Part shown: one piece after another, positions 45,850-55,807 of the stretch | How the letters are laid out: each line of letters starts with the position of its first letter | Numbering within the stretch: the stretch's first letter is position 1 | NCBI RefSeq assembly: GCF_014490665.1 | Contig: NZ_CP061038.1 | Coordinates: 1,860,001 to 1,924,000 of the forward strand | Source of the DNA: Sphingomonas alpina | GTDB lineage: Bacteria; Pseudomonadota; Alphaproteobacteria; Sphingomonadales; Sphingomonadaceae | Reading direction: 5' to 3' | DNA length: 64,000 nt | The notes under the pieces: generated by a model | Database searches by the model: none | Told to the model about the DNA's origin: nothing | The model's input: only the letters and a program-made list of their open reading frames with translations | Made by a program: the position numbers and the translations under genes

Positions 45850-45864
45850 GAACACAACAAGAAC
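45850..45864 (-). promoter_or_regulatory. LexA (SOS) box
   Basis: GAAC-ACAACAA-GAAC, read on the minus strand as GTTC-TTGTTGT-GTTC, exactly matches the alphaproteobacterial LexA consensus GTTC-N7-GTTC. It lies 25 bases upstream of the radical SAM gene start, where bound repressor would block transcription. Confidence 0.7.
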
Positions 45865-45975
45865 ATCCTGAGAGGACGTCGACCTGTCTCGTGATGTTGG
45901 CATTGCAGGGCGGACGACGCTTTCGCATCCGGTTGATAGCCGCCCCATTTGCTGCAGGAGCTTCTGCCCGGCCGT

Positions 45976-46908
45976 TTATCGTTCCGCGGCGATGAAAGCG
46001 AGAAGCGCCTTTTCCAGCGGATCCAATCCCTGGTCGGCATCGATCCGTGACGTCAACCATGCCTGTTCATCCGCAACCACAGCGCGATCGGCGGCGACAG
46101 CGGCATCATGATCGACGGACTGAGGTTTCTTGCCGAAGACCGTGCGAAACCCGCCCTTGACGCTGGATCCCGCAATTCGACCAAGAAAGCCGCCGACGCC
46201 GGATCGTGTATCGTTCATGAAACCGTCGAGTTCGGCCGCGCGCTCGCGGCTGAGTGCCTGATAATCGCCATGCGCCATCAGATGATTGCCGACCGCCTGG
46301 ACGAACAGGGTCTGCCATTCCGGCGCATTGGCGGCAGCGAGCGTGGCATCCTTGATGCGGAACAGCATGTCGGACTCGGCGCGGCTGACCGATGCCGGAC
46401 CGTCACCGGCTTGCGCATAGAGCAGCCGACGCAGCAGTTTGACCTCGGTGATATTGATCGATCCGGCATCCAGTGAACCGCCGTCGCGGGTCGGGCCGGT
46501 GCCGGTCAGTACGATCGTTTCGATCTGGCGCAACGCATAAGATTTCAGGGAGTCAGGCACGTTGGGGGCGCTTTCCAGCACCTTGACCAGCAATTCCAGC
46601 TCGCCGAGCGAGTCCACCCGACCATCGATGTCGATCTTCGCCATCAGCCAGTTGGCCTTGGCCTCATCCATATAGCCCTTGGGCGATTGTTGCTCGACGA
46701 GATAGGCGTTCATCGCCTCGACGAAGAAATCGACCCACTCGCGCGAACTGCTTTTCACGCTGGTGTTCAGATCGAAGATCGCATCGGCCTCGGCCGGGTC
46801 GATGATGCCGTCGGGCCAGGCAACCCGGCGCATTGCCAGCGTATCGTCGGGCGTGAGTTCGGCTTTGGCCTTCAGCCTGTTGGTCAGATCGAAAATCGGC
46901 GCGGTCAT
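45976..46908 (-). CDS. Conserved hypothetical protein
   Basis: A 310-residue soluble, acidic protein with no signal peptide. It is rich in short D-x-D/E loops within helical hairpins (PDGIIDPAEADAIFDL, KIDIDGRVDSLGELELLVK, and DADQGLDPLEKALLAF at the end), which look like EF-hand or TerB-like units, though no canonical EF-hand loop is complete. I do not recognise the family. The ATG at 46908 is chosen over an upstream one whose residues are unlike the rest. It is divergent from the YbjN gene. Confidence 0.6.
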   Translation of the reverse strand: MTAPIFDLTNRLKAKAELTPDDTLAMRRVAWPDGIIDPAEADAIFDLNTSVKSSSREWVDFFVEAMNAYLVEQQSPKGYMDEAKANWLMAKIDIDGRVDSLGELELLVKVLESAPNVPDSLKSYALRQIETIVLTGTGPTRDGGSLDAGSINITEVKLLRRLLYAQAGDGPASVSRAESDMLFRIKDATLAAANAPEWQTLFVQAVGNHLMAHGDYQALSRERAAELDGFMNDTRSGVGGFLGRIAGSSVKGGFRTVFGKKPQSVDHDAAVAADRAVVADEQAWLTSRIDADQGLDPLEKALLAFIAAER

Positions 46909-47052
46909 GCAGAATGCCTCTCGAAGGATCGCAGGCATGATAGCGTCAGGGATTTAACAGTCGCTTACGGGGGCGGATATCGGGAATCCGGAACAGTCTC
47001 CGGTTGAACATGGCGATTGTCGCGGTAGATCATGGCGGGGCTTCAGGAGAGA

Positions 47053-47586
47053 ATGATGTTGAGAATGGCCATTTCCGCACTGGCGCTGTCCGGCGCCCTG
47101 GCCGTCGCCACGCCCGCGCTGGCAAAGGGCGAGGCTCAGGACCGCGTCATCGATATCAGCGATATCAAGACTGTCGCCGGGGTGATGATGCAGGCGGGGT
47201 ACAAGGCGGACATCAAGAAGAGCGAGTCCGGCCAGGAATATATCGCCAGCGGCGTCAACGGCAGCGAGTTCACCGTGCGCTTCTATGGCTGCAAGAACAA
47301 CACCGGGTGCGATTCGCTCGAATTCTTTTCCTGGTACAAGAAACAGCCGCATTTCTCGCCGGCGCTGGCCAATGAGTGGAATCGCGACAAAAGATTTCTG
47401 AAGGTGGCGATCGACGCGGATGGCGATCTGGTGGAGTATATCTATCTCAGCGCAATCGGCAAAACGACCTATGCCAATTTCATCGACTATATCGAATGGT
47501 ATGCGCAGATGGACGTTTCGCTCGGCAAGTTCCTGAATGAAAAGGCCGAGCCGGCGAAAGAGACCGCCAAGGACGCGGCGAAATAA
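47053..47586 (+). CDS. YbjN domain-containing exported protein
   Basis: A 177-residue protein with a signal peptide (LRMAISALALSGALAVATPALA) and a YbjN-like domain: SDIKTVAGVMMQAGYKADI, then SGVNGSEFTVRFYGCKN-type core and a late YIEWYAQMDVSLGKFL. In E. coli YbjN affects motility and stress responses, but the secreted alphaproteobacterial versions are uncharacterised. GGAGAG precedes the double ATG at 47053/47056. The C-terminus is a lysine/alanine-rich helix (EKAEPAKETAKDAAK). Confidence 0.7.
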   Translation: MMLRMAISALALSGALAVATPALAKGEAQDRVIDISDIKTVAGVMMQAGYKADIKKSESGQEYIASGVNGSEFTVRFYGCKNNTGCDSLEFFSWYKKQPHFSPALANEWNRDKRFLKVAIDADGDLVEYIYLSAIGKTTYANFIDYIEWYAQMDVSLGKFLNEKAEPAKETAKDAAK

Positions 47587-47598
47587 TATCGCCGCCGT

Positions 47599-48126
47599 TT
47601 ATCGCTCCATCAGCCGCGGCATCAGCTCGACGAAGTTGCAGGGCTTGTGCCGGCTGTCGAGTTGATCCCTGAGGATGCCGTCCCACCCGTCCTTCACCGC
47701 ACCGGTCGATCCCGGCAGCGCGAAGATATAGGTGCCGCGCGCCACGCACGCGCAGGCGCGCGACTGGATCGTCGACGTGCCGATCGTCTGGAAGCTCAGC
47801 CAGCGGAATAACTCGCCAAAACCGGGAATAGGCTTGTCCTGAACCCGTTCGATCGCTTCGGGCGTCACGTCGCGCCCGGTCACGCCCGTGCCGCCGGTGG
47901 TGATCACGCAGTCGACCTGATCGTCGTCGATCCACCGCGTCAGCCGGCCGGCGATCGTCGCAACGTCATCGAGGACGATCGTCCGGTCAGCGAGCACATG
48001 CCCCGCAGCGAGCAGCCGATCGACCAGCGCGTCGCCCGACCGGTCGTCGGCGATCGTGCGAGTGTCGGACACCGTCATCACCGCGATCCTGACCGGCAGG
48101 AATGCGGCGCTCTCGTCAATTGGCAC
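47599..48126 (-). CDS. moaB: Molybdenum cofactor biosynthesis protein B
   Basis: A 175-residue MoaB/MogA-family protein that binds molybdopterin and takes part in its adenylylation before molybdenum insertion. The signature [17 protein letters not shown] (about residue 75) and the closing [16 protein letters not shown] are both typical of MoaB. The start is GTG at 48126, overlapping the end of the lytic transglycosylase gene by 11 bases, so the two are co-transcribed although their functions are unrelated. No other moa gene is in the window. Confidence 0.93.
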   Translation of the reverse strand: MPIDESAAFLPVRIAVMTVSDTRTIADDRSGDALVDRLLAAGHVLADRTIVLDDVATIAGRLTRWIDDDQVDCVITTGGTGVTGRDVTPEAIERVQDKPIPGFGELFRWLSFQTIGTSTIQSRACACVARGTYIFALPGSTGAVKDGWDGILRDQLDSRHKPCNFVELMPRLMER

Positions 48127-49915
48127 TGAAGGACACGTTTGGCGCCTTTGCGCTCAGCCTGACCGACGATGCGCCGGGAAGCCCGGGGAAGCGGGGCCAC
48201 ATGCCCTGCGACAGCGCGACCCGGCTCGGCGACACGGTCTTGCCGCTCTGGCTCTCATACATCCAATAGTTGCGCAGCACGGTCGAGACATAGCCGCGCG
48301 TTTCCCAATAGGGGATCGATTCGATGTAGAGCAGCGGATCGCCACCATCACGCGATTGGGCGTTCCAGATCTGCACTGGCAGCGGCCCGGCATTATAGGC
48401 CGCGATCACTTTGGGCAGCAGCCCGCCGGTCAGCGGCAGGTCGCGCAATTGTTCGAGATAGCTTTGCCCGACCTCGATATTGGTCGATGGGCGGGTGAGA
48501 GCGGAGCGATCGAAGCTGCGGCCCTGTTTGCGCGCGATATCGCTTGCCGCCCCGGGACGCACCTGCATCAGGCCATAGGCACCCGCGCTGCTCACCACAT
48601 CGGTGCGGAACTTGGATTCCTGCAGCGTATGGGCATAAACCAGAGAGCGATCGACCCGCCAGCCGCCATCGGGCGTCCAGTTCGGGGCAGGGTAGCGCGC
48701 CTCGATCGACGCAGCCGCGCCGACCGGGCCGTTATGCGCTAGCCATACCAGGGTGCCGGGCAGATTGAGCGTCGAGGTCAGCCGGACCAGTGAGCCGAAT
48801 TCACTCGGATCGCCCAGTTTCGCCTGCTGCTTGATCACCTCATCGGCGAGGTTGTTCTCGCCGATTTCGACCAAAGCGGCAGCGACACGGATATTGGGCC
48901 GACGGCCGAGTGCCTGCCAGTCGCCCGCGATATAGCTGGCGGTGCGCGGCGTGGTGTCACGGATGCCCAGCGTCTGGCGCGCGAGCAGGCCGTAGAATGT
49001 CTCGCGATATTGCGACGCGCTTTTCAGCCGCGCCTCGATCCGTTCGGGCCGGCCGCATGCCATATCGGCACGCGCCGCCCAATATTGGCCGGCGGCGCGA
49101 AGTTCGATGTCGCTCGCTCGCGCGGCAACGGTCTCGAAACCGCTCTCTGCTGCCGTACAATCATGCTGACGCCATGCGGCGAGCGCATTGACCCAGTCAC
49201 CCTGAACCGCCCAGTCGCCGACGCCGCGAGCGGCCTTGGCGGCCATCGTTCTGGCATTCGCATCGTCGCCCTGCAGATAATAGATCCAGGAGACTTTCTG
49301 CTCCCATTCCGTCTGCGCCTCAGGGGTCAGTCCCTGGGTCGCGTCGAGCAAGGCCTGCGCCTCGGCACCTTGGTCAGCCTTGACGAAGGGCTGCATCCTG
49401 ATTGCCAGTTCGGCGGCGAGAAGATCACTCTTGATGCTCTTGGCGCGCGTCCGGACCGGCGCACTGCCGAGCCAGGTGAGCCGGCGCGTTTCAGGCAGGG
49501 AGGGCAGGTCGATCGCGCCGCGCGATTTCGCCATGGTCAGTATCTGCGTCGCCTGGGGCAGTTCCGGCGCTTCGTTCAGCAACTTCATCAGCGGGTCGAG
49601 ATCGGCTTTGGGCGATCCCTTTGCAGTGAGCAGTTCGGCCTTGGCGATGGCATGGAGCGGGCCGGGCTTCATCGAATCGAGCTGGATCTGCGCATCGAGC
49701 CATTTTTGCGCCCGGATGCTGGCAAAAACCGCGCGATAGCCATCGCGCTGGGTGGCATCCAACTGCACCGGGATGCCGGTCCCCGACCGGGCCACATCGA
49801 CGCGAGCCGTGTCGGGAATGGCACCGTCGGCGGTGTCGGCCGCGTAAGCATGACCCAGTGGAACCACCGCCATTGCACAGGCCAGCAGGGCCTTTCCGGT
49901 TGCGTTTCGGATCAT
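48116..49915 (-). CDS. Soluble lytic murein transglycosylase
   Basis: A 599-residue periplasmic enzyme with a signal peptide ([17 protein letters not shown]). A long alpha-helical superhelix (about 60-430) precedes a C-terminal goose-lysozyme-like SLT domain with the catalytic glutamate in [20 protein letters not shown], followed by [10 protein letters not shown] and [12 protein letters not shown] and AAYNAGP. It cleaves peptidoglycan into 1,6-anhydro products during growth and recycling. It overlaps the upstream uracil-glycosylase-like gene (ATGA) and the downstream moaB. Confidence 0.95.
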   Translation of the reverse strand: MIRNATGKALLACAMAVVPLGHAYAADTADGAIPDTARVDVARSGTGIPVQLDATQRDGYRAVFASIRAQKWLDAQIQLDSMKPGPLHAIAKAELLTAKGSPKADLDPLMKLLNEAPELPQATQILTMAKSRGAIDLPSLPETRRLTWLGSAPVRTRAKSIKSDLLAAELAIRMQPFVKADQGAEAQALLDATQGLTPEAQTEWEQKVSWIYYLQGDDANARTMAAKAARGVGDWAVQGDWVNALAAWRQHDCTAAESGFETVAARASDIELRAAGQYWAARADMACGRPERIEARLKSASQYRETFYGLLARQTLGIRDTTPRTASYIAGDWQALGRRPNIRVAAALVEIGENNLADEVIKQQAKLGDPSEFGSLVRLTSTLNLPGTLVWLAHNGPVGAAASIEARYPAPNWTPDGGWRVDRSLVYAHTLQESKFRTDVVSSAGAYGLMQVRPGAASDIARKQGRSFDRSALTRPSTNIEVGQSYLEQLRDLPLTGGLLPKVIAAYNAGPLPVQIWNAQSRDGGDPLLYIESIPYWETRGYVSTVLRNYWMYESQSGKTVSPSRVALSQGMWPRFPGLPGASSVRLSAKAPNVSFSAN

Positions 49916-50646
49916 GAATCCAATCCCCCGATCAACATCTGCAGGTCTTTCCAGGCCTCGGCCTTGAAAGCCGGTTTTTCGAGCAGGAAGCGCGGATGGA
50001 AACTCGCGACCGCCTCAATCTCGGTTTCCACCGTGCCAACCTTAAGGTTAAGCGTTCGTAAACCACCGCGCGCTCGCGCCGCATCCGCCCCAAGCAACGC
50101 ACGGCTCGGCGCATTGCCGAGCAAAAGCACCCGTTTTGGCGCGGCGAGCGCGACATGATGCCGAACCAGTTCGTGCAGCCGTTCTTCCATTTCGGGCGTG
50201 ACCCGCCCGCTCGTCGGCCGGGCTGTACAGACGGCGGCGAGATAAACCGAATTGCGATCGCGCCCGATCGCTGCAAGCATTCGATCGAACAATCGTCCGA
50301 CGGCGCCACTCATCAACGTCGCGGTTGCTGCGTCCTCGCGCTCCGGCAGGTCTACCAGCACCATCAGATCCGACGATACAGTGCCTTGCGCCGGGATCAT
50401 TTGCTCCGGCCAGCCGGCTTCTGGCGCATCGGGCCCCGACCGCCAGGCGAGAAAGGCATCCATCGTATCGGGCAAGACGAACGGCGCCACGACATCGGGC
50501 GCAGTCTCGACGACGGGCGTCGCCGCTACGCGCGCCAGCCAGTTGCGCGGAGCTTCGTCGATCGTCGCATCAACCCCGGCCTCGCGCCACCAGTCGATTG
50601 CGCTTGCAGCGGCGTGTCGCCAGTCGAAATTTTGGTCAGCCCCCAT
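49912..50646 (-). CDS. Uracil-DNA glycosylase superfamily-like protein, motifs degenerate
   Basis: A 244-residue protein whose C-terminal half resembles family 4-type uracil-DNA glycosylases: AAVCTARPTSGRVTPEM, RVLLLGNAPSRALLG, and VASFHPRFLLEKPAFKAEAW (the H-P motif). The catalytic first motif, normally G-E-A-P-G, reads LVDLPERED, and only one cysteine remains where an iron-sulfur cluster needs four. It is therefore probably not an active family 4 enzyme. The start is unclear: ATG 50646 or GTG 50664. It overlaps the transglycosylase gene by four bases and is divergent from the ETF dehydrogenase gene. Confidence 0.7.
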   Translation of the reverse strand: MGADQNFDWRHAAASAIDWWREAGVDATIDEAPRNWLARVAATPVVETAPDVVAPFVLPDTMDAFLAWRSGPDAPEAGWPEQMIPAQGTVSSDLMVLVDLPEREDAATATLMSGAVGRLFDRMLAAIGRDRNSVYLAAVCTARPTSGRVTPEMEERLHELVRHHVALAAPKRVLLLGNAPSRALLGADAARARGGLRTLNLKVGTVETEIEAVASFHPRFLLEKPAFKAEAWKDLQMLIGGLDS

Positions 50647-50764
50647 CACTTGTCTTAGAGTCACTAGTTGACGGCGCGGTCAATTCGCTGGCACCGGGAC
50701 AAGGACAAGACGTTCCCGGGACGCGACGAGCGCGCGTGTGAGGACGTCACGACGGAGGACGAAG

Positions 50765-52426
50765 ATGAGCGACCGTGAGTCGATGCCCTATGACGTGGTG
50801 ATCGTCGGTGCAGGCCCGGCAGGGCTGGCCGCGGCGATCCGGCTGAAGCAGCTTGCCGCCGAAAAGGGCAGCGACCTGTCGGTCTGTGTGCTGGAAAAGG
50901 GCTCCGAAGTCGGCGCGCATATCCTGTCGGGCGCGGTCGTCGATCCAAAGGCGCTCGACGAGCTGATCCCCGATTGGCGCGAGCGCGGCTGCCCGATGGC
51001 GGAAGTGCCGGTCAACGACAACCAGCACTGGATCCTGACCCGGACCAAGCAGTTCGGCATGCCGCACTTCGTCACGCCCCCCTTCATGCACAACAAGGGC
51101 ACCTATACCGGCAGCCTGGGCAATCTGTGCCGCTGGCTGGCGGGGCAGGCGGAAGAGCTTGGCGTCGAGATATTCCCCGGTTTTGCGGCTGCGGAAGTGC
51201 TGTTCAACGCCGATGGCTCGGTCAAGGGCGTGGCGACGGGCGATATGGGCGTGGCGCGCGACGGCACGCACAAGCCGGATTACACGCCGGGCCTTGAGCT
51301 GCACGCCAAATACACCTTCTTCGGCGAAGGCGTGCGCGGGCACCTTTCGAAGGAACTGATCCGCAATTTCGACCTGGCCAAAGACAGCCAGCCGCAGGTC
51401 TATGGCCTGGGCATCAAGGAACTTTGGGACATCGATCCCGAAAATCACTTTCCCGGCCGCGTGATCCATACCCAGGGATGGCCGTTAACCGAGACCGAGG
51501 GCTCGAATGGCGGCGGCTTCCTCTATCACCAAGCCAATGGTCAGGTCGCGCTCGGCTTCGTCACCTGGCTCAACTATTCCAACCCCTATCTCTCGCCGTT
51601 CCAGGAAATGCAGCGCTGGAAGACACATCCGGCAATCGCGGCGATCCTGAAGGGTGGCAAGCGGGTTTCCTATGGCGCGCGTGCGATCAGCGATGGCGGA
51701 TTCCAGGCAGTACCGAAGCTGGTCTTCCCTGGTGGTGCGTTGATCGGCGACAGCGCCGGTTTTCTTAACGTACCGCGCATCAAGGGCAGCCATACCGCGA
51801 TGAAATCGGGCATGATGGCTGCCGAGGCGGCGTTCGACGCCGTGACGGCGGGTCGCGAACATGACGAACTGGGCGCTTATCCCGACGCGTATCAGACCAG
51901 CTGGGTGGCCAAGGAATTGTCCAAGGTCCGCAATGTATTGCCGCTGGTCGAGAAGTTCGGCGAGCTGATCGGGTCGGGTCTGGCCGGCATCACCATGTGG
52001 GCCGAGCATCTCGGCATAAAAATGCCCTTCACGATGAAGCACCACAAGGACAATGAGACGCTGTGGCGCAAGGACCTGGTCAAGCCGATCGCCTATCCCA
52101 AGCCTGATGGCGTGCTGACTTTCGATCGCCTTTCCTCGGTGTTCCTGTCGAACACCAATCACGAGGAGGATCAGCCGGTCCATCTGACGCTCAAGGATCC
52201 GGCCATCCCGGTCGAGTATGACCTGCCAATGTATGACGAGCCGGCGCAACGCTATTGCCCGGCGGGCGTTTACGAGATTGTGGGCGAAGAAACCGGCGAT
52301 CCCAAATTCGTCATCAACGCCCAGAACTGCGTCCACTGCAAGACGTGCGACATCAAGGATCCGACCCAGAACATCAACTGGGTCGTCCCCGAAGGCGGCG
52401 GAGGGCCGAACTATCCGAACATGTAA
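50765..52426 (+). CDS. Electron-transfer flavoprotein:ubiquinone oxidoreductase
   Basis: A 553-residue inner-membrane-bound flavoprotein that passes electrons from ETF, reduced during fatty-acid and amino-acid oxidation, to ubiquinone. The FAD loop VVIVGAGPAGLAAAIRL opens the protein, and GHLSKELI plus the substrate-binding segments follow. Near the end lie the [4Fe-4S] ligands, CPAGVYEIV and NAQNCVHCKTCDIKDP. GGAGG sits before the ATG at 50765, which sets the start over an in-frame codon at 50738. The TPR gene follows directly. Confidence 0.97.
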   Translation: MSDRESMPYDVVIVGAGPAGLAAAIRLKQLAAEKGSDLSVCVLEKGSEVGAHILSGAVVDPKALDELIPDWRERGCPMAEVPVNDNQHWILTRTKQFGMPHFVTPPFMHNKGTYTGSLGNLCRWLAGQAEELGVEIFPGFAAAEVLFNADGSVKGVATGDMGVARDGTHKPDYTPGLELHAKYTFFGEGVRGHLSKELIRNFDLAKDSQPQVYGLGIKELWDIDPENHFPGRVIHTQGWPLTETEGSNGGGFLYHQANGQVALGFVTWLNYSNPYLSPFQEMQRWKTHPAIAAILKGGKRVSYGARAISDGGFQAVPKLVFPGGALIGDSAGFLNVPRIKGSHTAMKSGMMAAEAAFDAVTAGREHDELGAYPDAYQTSWVAKELSKVRNVLPLVEKFGELIGSGLAGITMWAEHLGIKMPFTMKHHKDNETLWRKDLVKPIAYPKPDGVLTFDRLSSVFLSNTNHEEDQPVHLTLKDPAIPVEYDLPMYDEPAQRYCPAGVYEIVGEETGDPKFVINAQNCVHCKTCDIKDPTQNINWVVPEGGGGPNYPNM

Positions 52427-52433
52427 CCGCCTG

Positions 52434-54035
52434 TTGCTGCTGGGGTTCGCACTTGGTGCGACGGGCCCGGTGTTTGCCAATGTCGGGTCGACCGTCGATC
52501 TTACCGCTTATGCGCGCGCACGCGCTGCCGATGGCGATGGGCGCACGCAAATTGCGGTGGCGGGTTACGACAAGGCGCTGCTCCAGGCGCCGGACAGCGT
52601 CACCGTCGCGCGGCGCGCCTATCGTGAAGCGCTGGAGGCGGGCGACGATGCACTGATCGATCGGTCGCTGGCGGTCCTTCAGAAAAATGGCGAAGGGCCG
52701 CCCGACGCGGCATTGCTCGCGCTCGCCACGGCGATCAGGAAGAACGACCTTCCCGCCCAGAACGTGGCGCTGGATCGGATTGGCAAGGGACCGTTCGAAT
52801 TTGCCCAGGCCTCGCTCCGGGCATGGGTGACCTTCGGCGCCGGAGGCGACGCGCTGGCCGGGCTCGATCCGGCAAAGGGCAAATCGATCGCGCGCCGCTT
52901 CAATACCGAAAATCGCGCGCTGCTGTTGATCGCGAGCGGGCGGATCGATGAAGGGGTGATCGCGCTGCAGGCGTTGCTGGGCACTGATCAGGCGAGCCTC
53001 GACTTGCGAGTCAACGCCGCGCAGTTGCTCGCGGGGGAGGGGCGCGGCGATCTCGCCCAGGCGCTGTTGCGCGGGGATGACCGGGTGATCGTCGCTTTCC
53101 GTTCGCGGCTCGGCAATGGCGTGAAGCCATCGGCCGGGTTCGGCCTGTCGCGCCTGCTGCTCAGGCTCGCCGCCGATCTAGCGGAAGGCGATCCGACGCC
53201 GATCTCGATCGCCCTGATCCGCGCCGCGCTGCGGGTCGAGCCGGACAATGACCGGGCGCGGTTGCTGCTCGCCGACGCCTTGTCGCGGAATGATGCCAGC
53301 GAAGGCGCGCTGCTGGTTCTGCAGGCGATCGGCCCCGACAGCCCGTTTCACGCCGTCGCGCTCGACGCACGCATTACGGTGCTCAACCGCGCCGGCGATT
53401 CGGCGAGAGCACTGCTTGCGGCAACGGCGCTATCGGCTGCGCCCGGCGCAGACAGCGAGGATGCAACGCGGCTCGGCGGCCTGTTCCTCACTGCGCGGCG
53501 CTATAATGACGCGGCCAAGGCCTTCGCGCTGTCGATCAAGCGCGTCGGCAATGAGGTAACCTGGGCGCATTATCTTCAACTCGGCAGTGCGCTCGATCAG
53601 GCGAAACGTTGGCCGGAAGCACGCAAGGCGCTGGAAAAGGCTGTAGCGCTGGCGCCAGACGAACCGCTGGCGCTCAATTATCTTGGCTATGCCCGGATCG
53701 AGCGCGGTGAAAAGATCGCGGAATCGCGTGCGATGCTTGAACGCGCCAGCAGTCTCGCTCCCAACGACGCGTCCGTCACCGATTCGCTTGCCTGGGCCTA
53801 TTTTCGCACTGGCGACGCGCCCCGCGCCCTGCCGCTGCTCGAACGCGCCGCGCGAGCGGAACCCGCCAATGGCGATATCGCCGAGCATCTCGGCGATGCC
53901 TATTGGGCCGTAGGCCGCCGCTACGAGGCGCGCTATTCCTGGCGCGCCGCGGCGATTGTCGCCAACCCCGGCGACACCGCGCGGCTCGCTGCCAAGATCG
54001 CTTCCGGCCCGGTCGAGGGCACCCAGCGCCCGTGA
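52434..54035 (+). CDS. Exported tetratricopeptide-repeat protein
   Basis: About 533 residues. It appears to start at TTG 52434 with a signal peptide (LLLGFALGATGPVFA), seven bases after the ETF oxidoreductase stop. Most of the mature part is helical TPR-type repeats, clearest in the last 200 residues: VTWAHYLQLGSALDQAKRWP, APDEPLALNYLGYARIERGE and PNDASVTDSLAWAYFRTGDA. TPR proteins bind other proteins, and the periplasmic location suggests envelope assembly. The start codon is the least certain part, as no ATG or GTG lies nearby. Its stop overlaps the ispE GTG start. Confidence 0.85.
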   Translation: MLLGFALGATGPVFANVGSTVDLTAYARARAADGDGRTQIAVAGYDKALLQAPDSVTVARRAYREALEAGDDALIDRSLAVLQKNGEGPPDAALLALATAIRKNDLPAQNVALDRIGKGPFEFAQASLRAWVTFGAGGDALAGLDPAKGKSIARRFNTENRALLLIASGRIDEGVIALQALLGTDQASLDLRVNAAQLLAGEGRGDLAQALLRGDDRVIVAFRSRLGNGVKPSAGFGLSRLLLRLAADLAEGDPTPISIALIRAALRVEPDNDRARLLLADALSRNDASEGALLVLQAIGPDSPFHAVALDARITVLNRAGDSARALLAATALSAAPGADSEDATRLGGLFLTARRYNDAAKAFALSIKRVGNEVTWAHYLQLGSALDQAKRWPEARKALEKAVALAPDEPLALNYLGYARIERGEKIAESRAMLERASSLAPNDASVTDSLAWAYFRTGDAPRALPLLERAARAEPANGDIAEHLGDAYWAVGRRYEARYSWRAAAIVANPGDTARLAAKIASGPVEGTQRP

Positions 54036-54859
54036 TCATCGAAAAGGCGCCGGCCAAGATCAATCTCGCGCTCCACGTGCGTGCGCGCCGCGCCGACGGC
54101 TATCATGAGATCGAGACGCTGTTCGCGTTCCTGACGGATGGGGACGAAGTGCGGCTGACGCAGGGATCTTCAGGGTTCGATATCGATGGCCCGTTTGCAG
54201 CCGATCTGGCGGCGGACGGCGATAATCTGGTGATGCTCGCCGTAAAGATATTCGCGCAGAAGTTTGATTTACCGAGTGAAATATCAATAGTGCTGCAAAA
54301 GAATCTGCCCATCGCTTCGGGTATCGGGGGCGGGTCGGCGGATGCTGCTGCAACGTTGCGCGCCCTCGCCAGACTCCACGACGTTCCGCTCGACGATCGC
54401 CGGCTGATCGCCTGCGCAGAGACGCTTGGCTCAGACGTACCGGCTTGTCTGCTCGGCCGGAGCGCGATCGGTACGGGCAGGGGAGAGCAACTCAAGCCGC
54501 TGGCCGGCCTGTCGGGAACACCCGTGTTGCTGGTCAATCCCAGGGTTGCCGTGTCGACCGCCACGGTGTTCAGCGCCTGGGACGGGGGTGATCGCGGCCC
54601 GATCGGCAATGGGCCCTTGCTCGATCGCGCGCGCAGCGGCCGAAACGATCTCGAAGCACCGGCCCGTGTTGCCGCGCCGGTAATCGGGGAGGTGCTCGAC
54701 CAACTGGCGCAGTATGCCGATCCGATGCTGGTCCGCATGTCCGGATCCGGAGCGACCTGCTTCGCGCTCTACGAAACAGACCGGGATCGGGGTATTGCCA
54801 TGGCCGCGATCCGCGCCAGCCGACCCGGCTGGTGGTGTCTCGAATCGACACTCGCATGA
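54032..54859 (+). CDS. ispE: 4-diphosphocytidyl-2-C-methyl-D-erythritol kinase
   Basis: A 275-residue GHMP kinase of the non-mevalonate isoprenoid pathway. It starts VIIEKAPAKINLALHVRARR with the lysine and asparagine of the substrate site, has the ATP loop PIASGIGGGSADAAATLRAL and a third GHMP motif near the end (MLVRMSGSGATCFALYE). The start is GTG at 54032 in a GTGA overlap with the TPR gene. No other isp gene lies in the window. Confidence 0.96.
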   Translation: MIIEKAPAKINLALHVRARRADGYHEIETLFAFLTDGDEVRLTQGSSGFDIDGPFAADLAADGDNLVMLAVKIFAQKFDLPSEISIVLQKNLPIASGIGGGSADAAATLRALARLHDVPLDDRRLIACAETLGSDVPACLLGRSAIGTGRGEQLKPLAGLSGTPVLLVNPRVAVSTATVFSAWDGGDRGPIGNGPLLDRARSGRNDLEAPARVAAPVIGEVLDQLAQYADPMLVRMSGSGATCFALYETDRDRGIAMAAIRASRPGWWCLESTLA

Positions 54860-55064
54860 CACTATTCCGTCCCAGATCGGCACAGAATCAAGCTCGTCTC
54901 CACGCTCGCCCTTCTTACGACGCATCTGGCACCGCTCTTGCTCCGTACCGGTCGAACGGATCCGTCGCCCTGCGTGCCGCGTCCGCTGATGGTCCACGGT
55001 CCCCCCGCGCGCCATCTGACCGGAAGAGCGGTGGGCTGCGTCCTGCCGCTCTTCTCGTCTCCAT

Positions 55065-55799
55065 ATGAGCACCCCGACCCTTATCGACGGCAAGAGCGGC
55101 GGCATCCTGCTGATCTGCGATCATGCGTCCAACGCCGTGCCGCAGGGCATCGATCTCAGCATCGACCCGGCGTTGCTCGACAAGCATATTGCGATCGATA
55201 TCGGCGCGGAACCGCTGACCCGAACCCTTGCCGCGCAGCTCGGCGCGCCCGCAATCCTTGCGACCGTATCGCGCCTGGTCATCGATCTCCACCGCCAGCC
55301 CGATCATCCGTCACTGATCCCGGCGATCAGCGATGGGCATGTGATCCCGGGCAATGCCGACGCCGATCGCGCGGCGCGCATCGTACAGTTTCACGCACCC
55401 TATCATCGCGCACTCGCCCAACTGGTCCGGCGACATCAGCCGGTATTGCTCGCCTCGATCCACAGTTTCACGCCCGAGCTCGAGCATGGCGGGGCAGGGC
55501 GCCGTCCGTGGGAAGCGGGCATTCTCTACAATCGCGATACCCGCGCTGCGCATCTCGCCGTCGAGCTGTTGCGCGCAGCGGGCATCCCGACCGGCGACAA
55601 TGAGCCCTATTCCGGCCGCATTCTCAACGCGACTCTCAACCGGCACGGCGAGGCCAATGGCATCGCCAGTCTGGCAATCGAAGTCCGCAATGACGAGATC
55701 GCCCATGCCGCGGGCGTCGCGCGCTGGGGCGAAATTCTTGGCTCGACGCTCGAAACCATACGCAATAGACTTGCGTCAAAGGCCTCTCCCGCGACATAG
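55065..55799 (+). CDS. N-formylglutamate amidohydrolase family protein
   Basis: A 244-residue hydrolase of the N-formylglutamate amidohydrolase family. It has [15 protein letters not shown] near the start, [18 protein letters not shown] in the middle and [11 protein letters not shown], whose histidines probably hold the zinc. In histidine breakdown HutG-type enzymes cut N-formylglutamate, but many members act on other formyl or amide compounds. No hut genes are nearby, so the substrate is open. It begins 206 bases after ispE and ends nine bases before ilvD. Confidence 0.88.
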   Translation: MSTPTLIDGKSGGILLICDHASNAVPQGIDLSIDPALLDKHIAIDIGAEPLTRTLAAQLGAPAILATVSRLVIDLHRQPDHPSLIPAISDGHVIPGNADADRAARIVQFHAPYHRALAQLVRRHQPVLLASIHSFTPELEHGGAGRRPWEAGILYNRDTRAAHLAVELLRAAGIPTGDNEPYSGRILNATLNRHGEANGIASLAIEVRNDEIAHAAGVARWGEILGSTLETIRNRLASKASPAT

Positions 55800-55807
55800 G
55801 CTGTCGC

